From Noviherbaspirillum sp. L7-7A (GTDB taxonomy: Bacteria; Pseudomonadota; Gammaproteobacteria; Burkholderiales; Burkholderiaceae_D): a stretch of DNA of 64,000 bases. How positions within the stretch are numbered: position 1 is the stretch's first letter; every line of letters begins with the position of its first letter. The stretch covers positions 3,844,001-3,908,000 of the forward strand of contig NZ_JAHQRJ010000001.1 of the NCBI RefSeq assembly GCF_019052805.1, read 5' to 3'. Below are positions 50,454-58,206 of the stretch, one piece after another. The notes beneath the pieces were generated by a model, which saw only the letters and a list, made by a program, of their open reading frames with translations, made no database searches and was not told where the DNA came from. Made by a program: the position numbers and the translations under genes.

Positions 50454-51098
50454 TCATTCTGACTGTCCATAACCCGCATGGCGGATATAGCGCTCGCATT
50501 CGTCGCGAGGGAATCGATCAAGCAGGTCGCCGATCGTGGTCCACAGTGTGTCGACAGTGCGCCTGGCTGCTTTCCTGAGCAGTGTTTTAAGCTTGGCAAA
50601 GACCTGTTCGATTGGATTGTAATCAGGGCTGTAAGGCGGCAGGTAACGCAACTGGGCGCCGGTGGCCTGAATTGCTTCGGCGATACCCGTGACCTTGTGC
50701 GAGCCAAGATTGTCCATCACCACAATATCGCCGGGACGCAGTTCGGGAGCCAGCATCTGTTCTACCCATGCCCGGAAAGCCAGGCCATTGATCGGGCCAT
50801 CCAGTACCAGCGGAGCGACCAATCCTGTGGTGCGCAAGGCGCACACAAACGTCGTGGTTTTCCAGTGCCCGTACGGTGCCCGTCCCAAACAGCGCTTGCC
50901 AATCGGCGCACGACCACGGGTCGGCGTCATAGTCGTGCTGGCCCAGGTTTCGTCAAGAAAGACCAGGCGGCTCGCCGGCGTGTCAGGCTGGCTGGCCTGC
51001 CATGCCGCTCTTGCCTGCGCTACGTCCGGGCGCGTCTGTTCGCTGGCATGGAGTGACTTTTTTTCAGGCTTAGGCCCAGCCGCGCCAAGCTCTTCCAC
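50454..51098 (-). CDS. IS630-family transposase, OrfB (catalytic DDE part)
   Basis: A 214-residue frame carrying the DDE domain: Asp in RLVFLDETWAST, Asp in DIVVMDNLGSHK, and Glu in LPPYSPDYNPIEQVFAKLK. This spacing is typical of the IS630/Tc1-mariner group. It overlaps OrfA in the -1 frame; a full transposase would need frameshifting at a run of seven A (51058-51064 on this strand). The stop is inside the terminal repeat. Confidence 0.88.
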   Translation of the reverse strand: MEELGAAGPKPEKKSLHASEQTRPDVAQARAAWQASQPDTPASRLVFLDETWASTTMTPTRGRAPIGKRCLGRAPYGHWKTTTFVCALRTTGLVAPLVLDGPINGLAFRAWVEQMLAPELRPGDIVVMDNLGSHKVTGIAEAIQATGAQLRYLPPYSPDYNPIEQVFAKLKTLLRKAARRTVDTLWTTIGDLLDRFPRDECERYIRHAGYGQSE

Positions 51099-51406
51099 AT
51101 GGTGCTCACTCCGACCCGGATACCATGCTCAGTCCGCATCCAATCGCATAACTGCTGCAGAGTCCAGTCGTTCACGGCGGCCACCTGATTGGCCAAGGCT
51201 TGTTCCAGGCCGCTGAGTTTGAGCGGCACATGATTGCATTGCATCCCGGGCGCATCCTCGCCATGGCGGCGTCGCCGCGAACGGGCCCTGGCGACATACG
51301 ACTTACTCACGCCAAAGCGCGCTGCCACTTCCCGAATGCTGCCTTTGGCATTCAGTACCCGGTCGCGCAAATCTTGCCCGTAGGCTTGTCCTATATGCCA
51401 AACCAT
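51020..51406 (-). CDS. IS630-family transposase, OrfA (DNA-binding part)
   Basis: A 128-residue frame with a helix-turn-helix (LRDRVLNAKGSIREVAARFG then VSKSYVARARSRRRRHG) and a second winged region (WTLQQLCDWMRTEHGIRVGV). It is the N-terminal half of the transposase. Past the A7 tract it runs into about a dozen unrelated residues, as expected when the frame should switch to OrfB. Confidence 0.88.
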   Translation of the reverse strand: MVWHIGQAYGQDLRDRVLNAKGSIREVAARFGVSKSYVARARSRRRRHGEDAPGMQCNHVPLKLSGLEQALANQVAAVNDWTLQQLCDWMRTEHGIRVGVSTMWKSLARLGLSLKKSHSMPANRRART

Positions 51407-51497
51407 CGCCGTACTCCTGTCGCTGAATACGGCTTTGATCGTTCGCCAAACTCCAGAGTTTTAATTCTTTAATGACGCAAGTCAGAACAAATGCGCT

Positions 51498-52874
51498 CTA
51501 GCGGTAGTTTGTTAAAGACGGAGATGAAGGTTGATTCCGTCGTTCCCAATAAGGAATTTCACCAAAGCAGCCAGTTCGGCAGGCGGGGGCTTGGCGAAGC
51601 AGGCATGCCAGCAGCGCGTGAGCCAGTGCAGCGGTGTCAACCATGCCCGTACCGAACGCAGCAGGCGCGGCCAGCGACATCGCATTGGCAGACGAACGGC
51701 TTGGCTTTTTTTTTCGCACCGGGGAAGTGTCCGGATTATGCAGGCGCGCTTGCTGTGCTTCCTGCCACCAGCAGAAGGCAAGGGCACAGCACACCAGCAC
51801 CCAATGGCGGCGAATCGCCCGGTCATTGCGCACCATGAAGTCGGCCCAGCCAAGCTGATCCTTCATTTGCTTGTAGCCTTGCTCAACCCAATGCCGCAAG
51901 CCGTACAACGGCACCACTTTTGCCAAAGGAGCCGCCTCGAGCGGCAGGTTCGTCGTCAGGTACCAGGTCGACGGCTCCGGTAACGTGCTGCGGTCGGTGG
52001 TGGCGCAAATGGCGCGCACCGGCTTGCCAGGGCCATACCTCAGGAAGGTCAGTTCCGCAGCCCACCATTGTTCGACATAGCCGTCCCGGAAGTGGCGCGT
52101 CACCTTGTGCCAGTCGCGTGAATGCAGTTCCTCAATCGCTTCGTTGAAGGAGTAGGCAACATCGGCAGGGGCCCAACCACGTCCTACTGTGCCGCGGTGA
52201 GACAGCACAAAGGGCAGCCGGCGTTGCCGCAGTGCCGCCACGAGTTCGCGATGGTCGCCGTAAAAGCAGTCGGCCACAATGGCCTTGAAAGCAATGCCAG
52301 CAGCCAATGCCCGTTCCACCAGAGCCAGGGCAATTTATGGCTTGCTACGGAAGGCAGGATCTTTCTTGCCGTCTGCCAGTCGGCTTTCCGGGGTGTACGG
52401 GGCGACATGCAAGGGATAATACCGCTGCTCATTGGCCCATAAGGTCGTGACCGCGACGATGCCGTTATCGACCTTGCCGACTGACCCCAGGTACTGACGT
52501 GCTTCATGGTCGGTGGCATAGCCATCCTTACGGTCGCCAGTGTGATCAATGACAAGAACCCCATCAGCATCACTTGCTGTGAGCGAATCGTCTCCCCGCA
52601 ACTGTAATGTCCGCATCGTGATGAGGTCGGCATCCCAACAGGACTCGGAGAGGAAGAACTGCAGTTGCTGTACGGGCGCTGTCTGCGCCTCGACGAGCGG
52701 CTCGGCACCGGCTAATGCCGTGAGCGTCTTGGGCCGGTCGCGCGGTGCCAGCAGACCAGCAAGATAAGTGCGAAAGTGATGACGTTGCGCCAGCGAATGA
52801 AACAAGGGATCGAAGTGCGTTGCGTAATCTTCGAGTGGACCGGGTGCTGGCGGGCAAGGACGGCGGGCAGTCAT
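51498..52874 (-). pseudogene. IS701-family transposase, disrupted by a nonsense codon and a catalytic-site change
   Basis: The same 459-codon length as the intact copy, with no frameshift. Codon 180 is TAA in place of CAA (Gln), at 52335-52337, splitting it into 179- and 278-codon parts. Upstream, residue 111 is His instead of Asp (LVIDHTGD versus LVIDDTGD), in the first catalytic motif. Either change alone would probably abolish activity. It could still be moved in trans by copy 1, since its ends are intact. Confidence 0.92.
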
Positions 52875-52934
52875 GGCAGCATACCTCCTGCCACCAGCCT
52901 AGACCATCAGTCCACTCCTTTCAACAAACTACCG
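51502..52934 (-). mobile_element. IS701-family insertion sequence, copy 2 (inverted, inactivated)
   Basis: Also 1433 bp, with the same ends as copy 1 but opposite orientation. It is bounded by CTAG at 51498-51501 (formed together with IS630) and at 52935-52938. The two copies lie tail to tail around the IS630 element. Scattered base changes show that this copy has drifted from copy 1. Confidence 0.9.
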
Positions 52935-52950
52935 CTAGCAGGTGTAGCAG

Positions 52951-52986
52951 GCGTAGCCTGGGTTGAGCGCAAGCGAAACCCGGGGC
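52951..52986 (+). repeat. Intergenic repeat, inverted pair with 53084-53116
   Basis: Begins GCGTAGCCTGGGTTGAGCGC and ends AAGCGAAACCCGGGGC. The reverse complement of 53084-53116 (GCGTAGCCTGGATGAGGGAA then GCGAAATCCGGGT) matches it with few changes. The motif resembles a short intergenic repeat widespread in proteobacteria. Confidence 0.65.
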
Positions 52987-53083
52987 GCACCTTGCAAGCC
53001 TTTTCAATCTGCGTTGTCACAGGATCGAGCGGGCGATGATGTTGCCGTTACGGTAGGTCCTCAGGGCGACAGTCATTGAACGT

Positions 53084-53116
53084 GACCCGGATTTCGCTTC
53101 CCTCATCCAGGCTACG
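53084..53116 (-). repeat. Intergenic repeat, second arm of the inverted pair
   Basis: Reads ACCCGGATTTCGCTTCCCTC then ATCCAGGCTACGC. It is an inverted, slightly degenerate copy of 52951-52986, with 97 bp between the arms. Confidence 0.65.
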
Positions 53117-53207
53117 CTTGCTGCCTGAAGTCGATATTTCACCGGGCGCAGGTGGCTGCGCCGTGGCCGGTGGGTCGGGCGACATACACCGGTGCCGGCT
53201 GGTCGGC

Positions 53208-53245
53208 GGTTCCGCGGAATGCTTCTTCGGGGTATTCCGCCCTAC
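53208..53245. repeat. Intergenic repeat, right copy (pair with 48957-48994)
   Basis: Reads GGTTCCGCGGAATGCTTCTT then CGGGGTATTCCGCCCTAC. GGAAT and ATTCC form a stem around the TTCTTCGGGG loop. It is a direct repeat of the element left of the IS nest. Confidence 0.65.
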
Positions 53246-53276
53246 GCATGCTGACGGGTATTACAGTGGATGGCTC

Positions 53277-56060
53277 TTATTGGCTTATCAGCACCGCAAC
53301 CGGCCTTTCGCCCAGCAGCGCGTCCAGCGGCAGGGCCCGCCCGCCATCTGGCACCGCGCCATCCGACAGGGCATCGGCCCACTGCGCCACGGCTTCAGGC
53401 AGCATCAGACACGTATCGCCCCACTCGCCTGAGCCGGGTTGCGGTCCCTGCGCCGGCAGCCGCAGGGCGGCAACCAGCAGCGTGCGGCCGCCATGGCGGC
53501 GCAGGAAGGCCACCACATGTTCGGCCTTGGCGCCGCGCGCCTGCAGCGGCAGGTAGTCGCCTTCATCGAACAACGCGGGTTCCGTGGCCCGCAGCTGCAG
53601 CACCCGCTGTATCAGCGGCTGCTTGATCTGGGCCTTCTGCCACAGCATGCGGTCGAAGTCCTGCTGCGTGTCGGCCGCGGCCAGGGCGCTGCGGCGGGCG
53701 TCGTAGTCGACCAGCCGGCGGTTGTCGGGGTCGACCAGGCTCAGGTCCCAGAACTCGGCGCCCTGGTACAGGTCGGGCACGCCGGGCGAGGCCAGGCGCA
53801 GCACGGCCTGTGTCAGGCTGTTGCACACGCCCGGCAGGGCCAGGCGGTCGACCCAGGTGCGCAAATCGCGTATGAAGGGGGCGCAGCTGCCGGCATCCAT
53901 CAGGCGCATCAGGAAGTCGCGGCAGCCCTGCTCGTAGGCGGCATTGGGCATGACCCAGCTGGTCTGGCGCTTGGCTTCGCGCCAGGCCTTTTCCTGCCAG
54001 TCGGCGACCCGCCCGGCATAGGCTTTCAGGCCCTCATGGTCTTCCGGCGCCAGCTGCAGCGGCCAGGCGCCGACGATCATCTGGTACAGCATGGCCTGGT
54101 CGGGCGCGGACGGGGCGAACTGGCCGGCGCCGAGGTCGACCCGCAGCGGCTGGTGCTGCGTCATCCACTTGCGCACCGATTCGCTCCATGCCTGCGGCAG
54201 CTCCGACAGCACGGCCAGCCGGGCGCGCACATCCTCGCCGCGCTTGTGGTCATGGGTGGCGGTGGCGAGCAGGGTATGCGGGAAGTCGCGCAGGCGCTGC
54301 AGGTTGGCATTGTGGAAGGCCTCCACGCTGAATGCGAAGCGGCCAGGGTCGCCGCCGACCTCGTTGCGCGACAGGAGGCGGCCATAACGGTAGAAGGCGG
54401 TGTCCTCCACCGACTTCGCGGCCAGGGGCGGCGTCAGCTGCTGGAAGCGGGTGATGGCGCGCAGGCGCAGGGCCCTGGCCTCGGTATCGGCGATCGAGGA
54501 TGGCGTCTCGCCGCCCAGCCAGCGCGCCAGCAGGTCCAAGAGCGGCTGGTCGGCCGCGCGCACCCGGGGCCGGGCCTCGTCCAGCGCGGTCTGCAGCAGC
54601 GCATGGTCTTCCTGGTCGCGGCCGTCGTCATGCACATAGGTGCGGTAGGCCGGGAAGGTCACCAGCAGCTCGGTCAGCACCCGCCGTATCGACGAGGCCG
54701 ACACGTCGCGGGTGGCAAGGTCGCTGCGCGCGACCGCATGCAGCGCGCGCACCAGCGCGTCGGTCTCGCCGACGAAGTTCTCGGCAAGCAGCTGGCGGCG
54801 CGCGGCCTGCACATGGGCGTCGAAGTCGCGCGCATCGCCGCTGACTTCCACCCACAGGTGCTGCAGCGCATCGGCGCCGCGCGGGTCGTGCAGCACGCCG
54901 CTGACCTGGTCCATGAATTCATAGCCGGTGGTGCCATGCACCTTCCAGCCGGTGCGCACCGTCTCGTCGCCGGTCAGGATCTTCTCGATCACGATGTAGG
55001 GCGCCCCGCCCGGCGCATCCGGCGGACGCTGGCTGGTCAGGGCTTCGAGCTTCTCGCGCAGCCGGCGGCAGTAATGCGCGGGGCGCGCCATGCCGTCCAC
55101 ATGGTCGACCCGCACGCCGTCGATCACGCCTTCGGCATAGAGCCGCAGGATGCAGGCATGGGTGGCGTCGAACACGTCGTCGTCCTCGACCCGCACGCCG
55201 GCCAGGTCGCTGACCTCGAAGAAGCGCCGCCAGTTGATTTCCTCGGCCGCGTTGCGCCACCAGGTCAGGCGGTAATGCTGCCGTTCCAGCAATTCATGCA
55301 GCCGCTGCAGGCCGTCCGGCGTATCGGCCGAATAGTGGGCCAGCACCCGCTCCAGCGCGGCGCGGCCGTCGGGCCTGGCCCACAGGTTGCGCAGCAGGGC
55401 GCGGTTGGCCTCATGCTGGCGCAGTGCAGCGTCGGCGCCGGCCTGGTCGCCCTGGTTGTCCTGCGCCTCGCGCATCGACGCGGCGGTTTCAAGCAGCGCC
55501 GGGTCCGATGCCAGCACCTCGGCATAGGTCGATGGCGCCATCGGGAAGCGGTGGTCGTAATGGGCGAACCAGAAGCCGCCGGTGGCGTCGTCGAAGCGCA
55601 GCGCGATCTGGCCGTCCTTCAGCGCATCGCCATACTGCGCGCCGAGGAAGGGCAGCAGGATCTTGCCCTTCAGCGCCGGGTCGGGCGAGTTCCAGTCGAT
55701 GTCGAACCAGTGGGCATAGCGGCTGCCGGCGCCCCATTCGAGCACGTCCAGCCACCACGGGTTTTCCGGGCCGCCCACGCCCATGTGGTTGGGCACGATG
55801 TCCAGCAGCAGGCCCATGCCGCGCTGGCGCAGTTTGGCCACCAGCTTCTTCAGCGCTTCCTCGCCGCCCAGCGCGGGGCTGATGCGGGTCGGGTCGACGA
55901 TGTCATAGCCATGAGTCGAGCCCTTGCGGGCCGACAGCAAGGGCGATGCGTACAGGTGGCTGATGCCGAGGTCGGCGTAGTAGTCGACCACGTCCAGTGC
56001 GTCGATCAGCGTGAAGCCGCTGTTGAACTGCAGGCGTGCGGTGGCGCGTGGAATGCTCAT
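53277..56060 (-). CDS. treY: Maltooligosyl trehalose synthase
   Basis: GH13 enzyme that turns the reducing-end maltose of an alpha-glucan into a trehalose unit. 927 residues from the ATG at 56060. RATARLQFNSGFTLIDALDV opens the family domain. Catalytic-region motifs are DIVPNHMGVG, DGVRVDHVDGMARP (nucleophile Asp) and a conserved SVEDTAFYRYGRLLSRNEVG. The start overlaps the malQ stop as ATGA. A longer upstream frame across malQ is not used. TreZ, which normally releases the trehalose, is not encoded in the window. Confidence 0.95.
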   Translation of the reverse strand: MSIPRATARLQFNSGFTLIDALDVVDYYADLGISHLYASPLLSARKGSTHGYDIVDPTRISPALGGEEALKKLVAKLRQRGMGLLLDIVPNHMGVGGPENPWWLDVLEWGAGSRYAHWFDIDWNSPDPALKGKILLPFLGAQYGDALKDGQIALRFDDATGGFWFAHYDHRFPMAPSTYAEVLASDPALLETAASMREAQDNQGDQAGADAALRQHEANRALLRNLWARPDGRAALERVLAHYSADTPDGLQRLHELLERQHYRLTWWRNAAEEINWRRFFEVSDLAGVRVEDDDVFDATHACILRLYAEGVIDGVRVDHVDGMARPAHYCRRLREKLEALTSQRPPDAPGGAPYIVIEKILTGDETVRTGWKVHGTTGYEFMDQVSGVLHDPRGADALQHLWVEVSGDARDFDAHVQAARRQLLAENFVGETDALVRALHAVARSDLATRDVSASSIRRVLTELLVTFPAYRTYVHDDGRDQEDHALLQTALDEARPRVRAADQPLLDLLARWLGGETPSSIADTEARALRLRAITRFQQLTPPLAAKSVEDTAFYRYGRLLSRNEVGGDPGRFAFSVEAFHNANLQRLRDFPHTLLATATHDHKRGEDVRARLAVLSELPQAWSESVRKWMTQHQPLRVDLGAGQFAPSAPDQAMLYQMIVGAWPLQLAPEDHEGLKAYAGRVADWQEKAWREAKRQTSWVMPNAAYEQGCRDFLMRLMDAGSCAPFIRDLRTWVDRLALPGVCNSLTQAVLRLASPGVPDLYQGAEFWDLSLVDPDNRRLVDYDARRSALAAADTQQDFDRMLWQKAQIKQPLIQRVLQLRATEPALFDEGDYLPLQARGAKAEHVVAFLRRHGGRTLLVAALRLPAQGPQPGSGEWGDTCLMLPEAVAQWADALSDGAVPDGGRALPLDALLGERPVAVLISQ

Positions 56061-58180
56061 TGCTGCTGCTCCGGCGCCTGTCGGGTCTGGTTCAGCAGGT
56101 CGGTGCGGGCAACGGCGGCGGCATCGTCGAGCATGCTGTCGACGGTGCCGGGCATGCGGCGCCGCCAGTTCGGGTGCTGGTCGGTGGTGCCGGGCAGGTT
56201 GGGCGCTTCCACCAGGCCGAGCAGGTCTTCGATCGGGATCATTGCCAGCGGGGCCGGCGTCATGCCGACATAGGCAATCGCATGCTCGATCGGCGGATGC
56301 TCCAGCGGCGGCGGCTGCAGGCCCTCGCGCGCATCGAGCACGCCGGCTTCGGACATCGACTGCCACAGCGAGGTCCGCTCGCCGTTGCGGATCTCGCGTT
56401 CGCCGGCCTCGCTGGCATTCGGCCCCAGCATGTCGAGCTGGGCGCGCCAGTCGATATCGCGCGCCTGCCACCAGCCGGCAATCGTCGGCAGGTCATGGGT
56501 GGTGGTGGTGGCCATGGCTTCCTGCGACCAGGCGGCGGGCGGCAGGAAGCGGCTGTCGCGGCGCTGGAACCACAGCACCCGGATGCCGAGGATGCCGGCG
56601 CCGGCCAGCCGCTCGCCAAAGCCCGGCGGTATCGTGCCCAGGTCTTCGCCGATGACGATGCCGCGATGGCGCCAGCTCTCCAGCGCGATCAGGCGCAGCA
56701 GGTCGTCGAACGGAAAGCGCAGGTAGGCGCCCTGGGTGGAGGAAAAGCCGTCCGGCACCAGCCACATCCGGGTCAGGCCCAGCACATGGTCGATGCGCAC
56801 GCCGCCGGCATGGCGGAAGGCCGAGCGCAGCATTTCGAGATAGGCCTGGAAGCCATGGCGGCGCAATGCCACCGGCGAGAATGCGCCCAGCCCCCAGTTC
56901 TGGCCCAGCGGCGCCAGCACGTCCGGCGGCGCGCCGACCGACAGGCCGCCCAGCATCTGGTCGCCACGGCTCCAGGCCTGGCTGCCGGCCGGATCGGCGC
57001 CGACCGCCAGGTCGCTGATCAGGCCAATGGCCATGCCGGCCTCGCGGGCGGCGATCTGCGCCTGCTGCAGGCCGAGCGCGGCCTGCCACTGCAGGAAGGC
57101 ATGGAAGCCCACCTCGTCGGCATGCTCGCGCGCGAACTGTTCGATGGCTGCGCCGCGCGGGTCGCGGTATTGCTCGGGCCAGCTGCGCCAGTCGCCGTTC
57201 ATCCCCTGGCTGCGCAGCCAGGCATGCATCGTCTCGAAGCGGGCATGGTCTTCCACCGTGTCGCCCTGTTCCTGGCGGAAGGCGGTGAATGCCGCATGGG
57301 CGGCGCCGCCGGCCTGGTTGAAGCGCTGGTAGAGCGCGCGCAGCACCTTGAACTTCCAGGCCGAGGATGCCGGCCAGTCGATCAGTTCCAGCGCTTCCAG
57401 CCGCTCGCCTTCTTCCGCCAGGTTGTGCTCGCGCAGCACCTCGGCCAGCACTTCCTCGCCCATCACCGCCGACGGGTCGATATGCAGCGCATTGAACAGC
57501 ACCCGGCTCGACGGGCCATAGGGGCTGAAGCGGTTGAGGTCGTCGGCGAACATCGCATGCACCGGGCTGATGGCCACCGCCGCCGCGCCGCGGCGCGCTG
57601 CCTTGCGCACGAAGCGGGCCAGGCCGCCGAAGTCGCCGATGCCGCCGTCGCCGGGGCGGCGCAGCGAATACAGCTGGGTGGCGATGCCCCACAGCCACGG
57701 CTCGGTGACCGGGGTGCCGGGCAGGGTGGCGGCGGCGTCGGCCACGCTGTAGCAGCGCGACGGCGCCACCGCCAGCGTGACCTGGTAGTCGCCTACCTGC
57801 AGCTGGTGGTAGCCGGGCGTATGCAGCGGCGTGATTTCCAGCGCCTGTTCCGGGTCGTCGGAAAAGCGGCCCTCGATCACATTGCCGTCTTCCATCTCGA
57901 CCCGGTAGGGCTTGCTGCGCAGGATGGGATGGCGGCCCAGCGGTATGGGCATGCCGACCTGGGCAGTGAGCAGCGGCGGCAGGGGCCGCGTGGCCCTTTC
58001 GGTGGCCAGCGCGGCGATGCTGGCCTCGCAGTCGGCATCGGTATCGCTGGGCATGCCCAGCGCATTCAACATGGCGCGGATCGCTTCCGGCGCCACGGTT
58101 TGCGGCGCGCCGAAGGCGTCGATCCAGGTTGGCGAGATGCCGGCCATGTCGGCCAGTGCCAGCAGTGCTTCATTACTCAC
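56057..58180 (-). CDS. malQ: 4-alpha-glucanotransferase
   Basis: GH77 amylomaltase that transfers alpha-1,4-glucan segments, 707 residues. Motifs: SLRRPGDGGIGDFGGLARFV, HAGGVRIDHVLGLTRMWLVP (nucleophile Asp), VIGEDLGTIPPGFGERLA (acid/base Glu) and TTTHDLPTIAGWW. The start is a GTG at 58180 with GGAGGA 6 bp upstream; a longer frame to 58621 runs into glgX and is rejected. It lies between glgX and treY and probably supplies longer glucan chains to TreY. Confidence 0.95.
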   Translation of the reverse strand: MSNEALLALADMAGISPTWIDAFGAPQTVAPEAIRAMLNALGMPSDTDADCEASIAALATERATRPLPPLLTAQVGMPIPLGRHPILRSKPYRVEMEDGNVIEGRFSDDPEQALEITPLHTPGYHQLQVGDYQVTLAVAPSRCYSVADAAATLPGTPVTEPWLWGIATQLYSLRRPGDGGIGDFGGLARFVRKAARRGAAAVAISPVHAMFADDLNRFSPYGPSSRVLFNALHIDPSAVMGEEVLAEVLREHNLAEEGERLEALELIDWPASSAWKFKVLRALYQRFNQAGGAAHAAFTAFRQEQGDTVEDHARFETMHAWLRSQGMNGDWRSWPEQYRDPRGAAIEQFAREHADEVGFHAFLQWQAALGLQQAQIAAREAGMAIGLISDLAVGADPAGSQAWSRGDQMLGGLSVGAPPDVLAPLGQNWGLGAFSPVALRRHGFQAYLEMLRSAFRHAGGVRIDHVLGLTRMWLVPDGFSSTQGAYLRFPFDDLLRLIALESWRHRGIVIGEDLGTIPPGFGERLAGAGILGIRVLWFQRRDSRFLPPAAWSQEAMATTTTHDLPTIAGWWQARDIDWRAQLDMLGPNASEAGEREIRNGERTSLWQSMSEAGVLDAREGLQPPPLEHPPIEHAIAYVGMTPAPLAMIPIEDLLGLVEAPNLPGTTDQHPNWRRRMPGTVDSMLDDAAAVARTDLLNQTRQAPEQQQ

Positions 58181-58206
58181 GATAGTCCTCCGGTGTCTGG
58201 TACGGC

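Larger units (their letters stand above)
50446..51498 (-). mobile_element. IS630-family insertion sequence
   Basis: A 1053-bp element flanked by TA at 50444-50445 and 51499-51500, the target duplication typical of IS630. Imperfect terminal repeats: GAGCGTTTTCATTCTGACT at the left, and GAGCGCATTTGTTCTGACT when the right end is read inward (15 of 19 identical). It contains two overlapping frames on the minus strand. It has inserted into the TA of the CTAG shared by two IS701 copies. Confidence 0.9.
52939..53276. other. Repeat-bearing intergenic region between the IS nest and treY
   Basis: 338 bp without a supported gene. It contains an inverted pair of about 33-36 bp elements (52951-52986 and 53084-53116) and the right copy of the CTTCGGGG hairpin repeat (53208-53245). 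With the left copy at 48957-48994, this suggests that the IS nest landed in a pre-existing intergenic repeat cluster. No clear terminator for treY was found. Confidence 0.5.

Noticed and set aside
52319-52337. Frameshift in the second IS701 transposase
   Set aside because: The two parts are in the same frame and total codon number equals the intact copy. The interruption is a TAA nonsense codon.
49006-52938. Composite transposon carrying cargo between IS701 copies
   Set aside because: Only an IS630 element lies between the copies and it has its own TA duplication, so it arrived independently. No passenger gene is present.
53439-56273. 944-codon open frame opposite treY
   Set aside because: Shadow caused by codon bias; treY on the other strand has full family motifs and the shadow has none.
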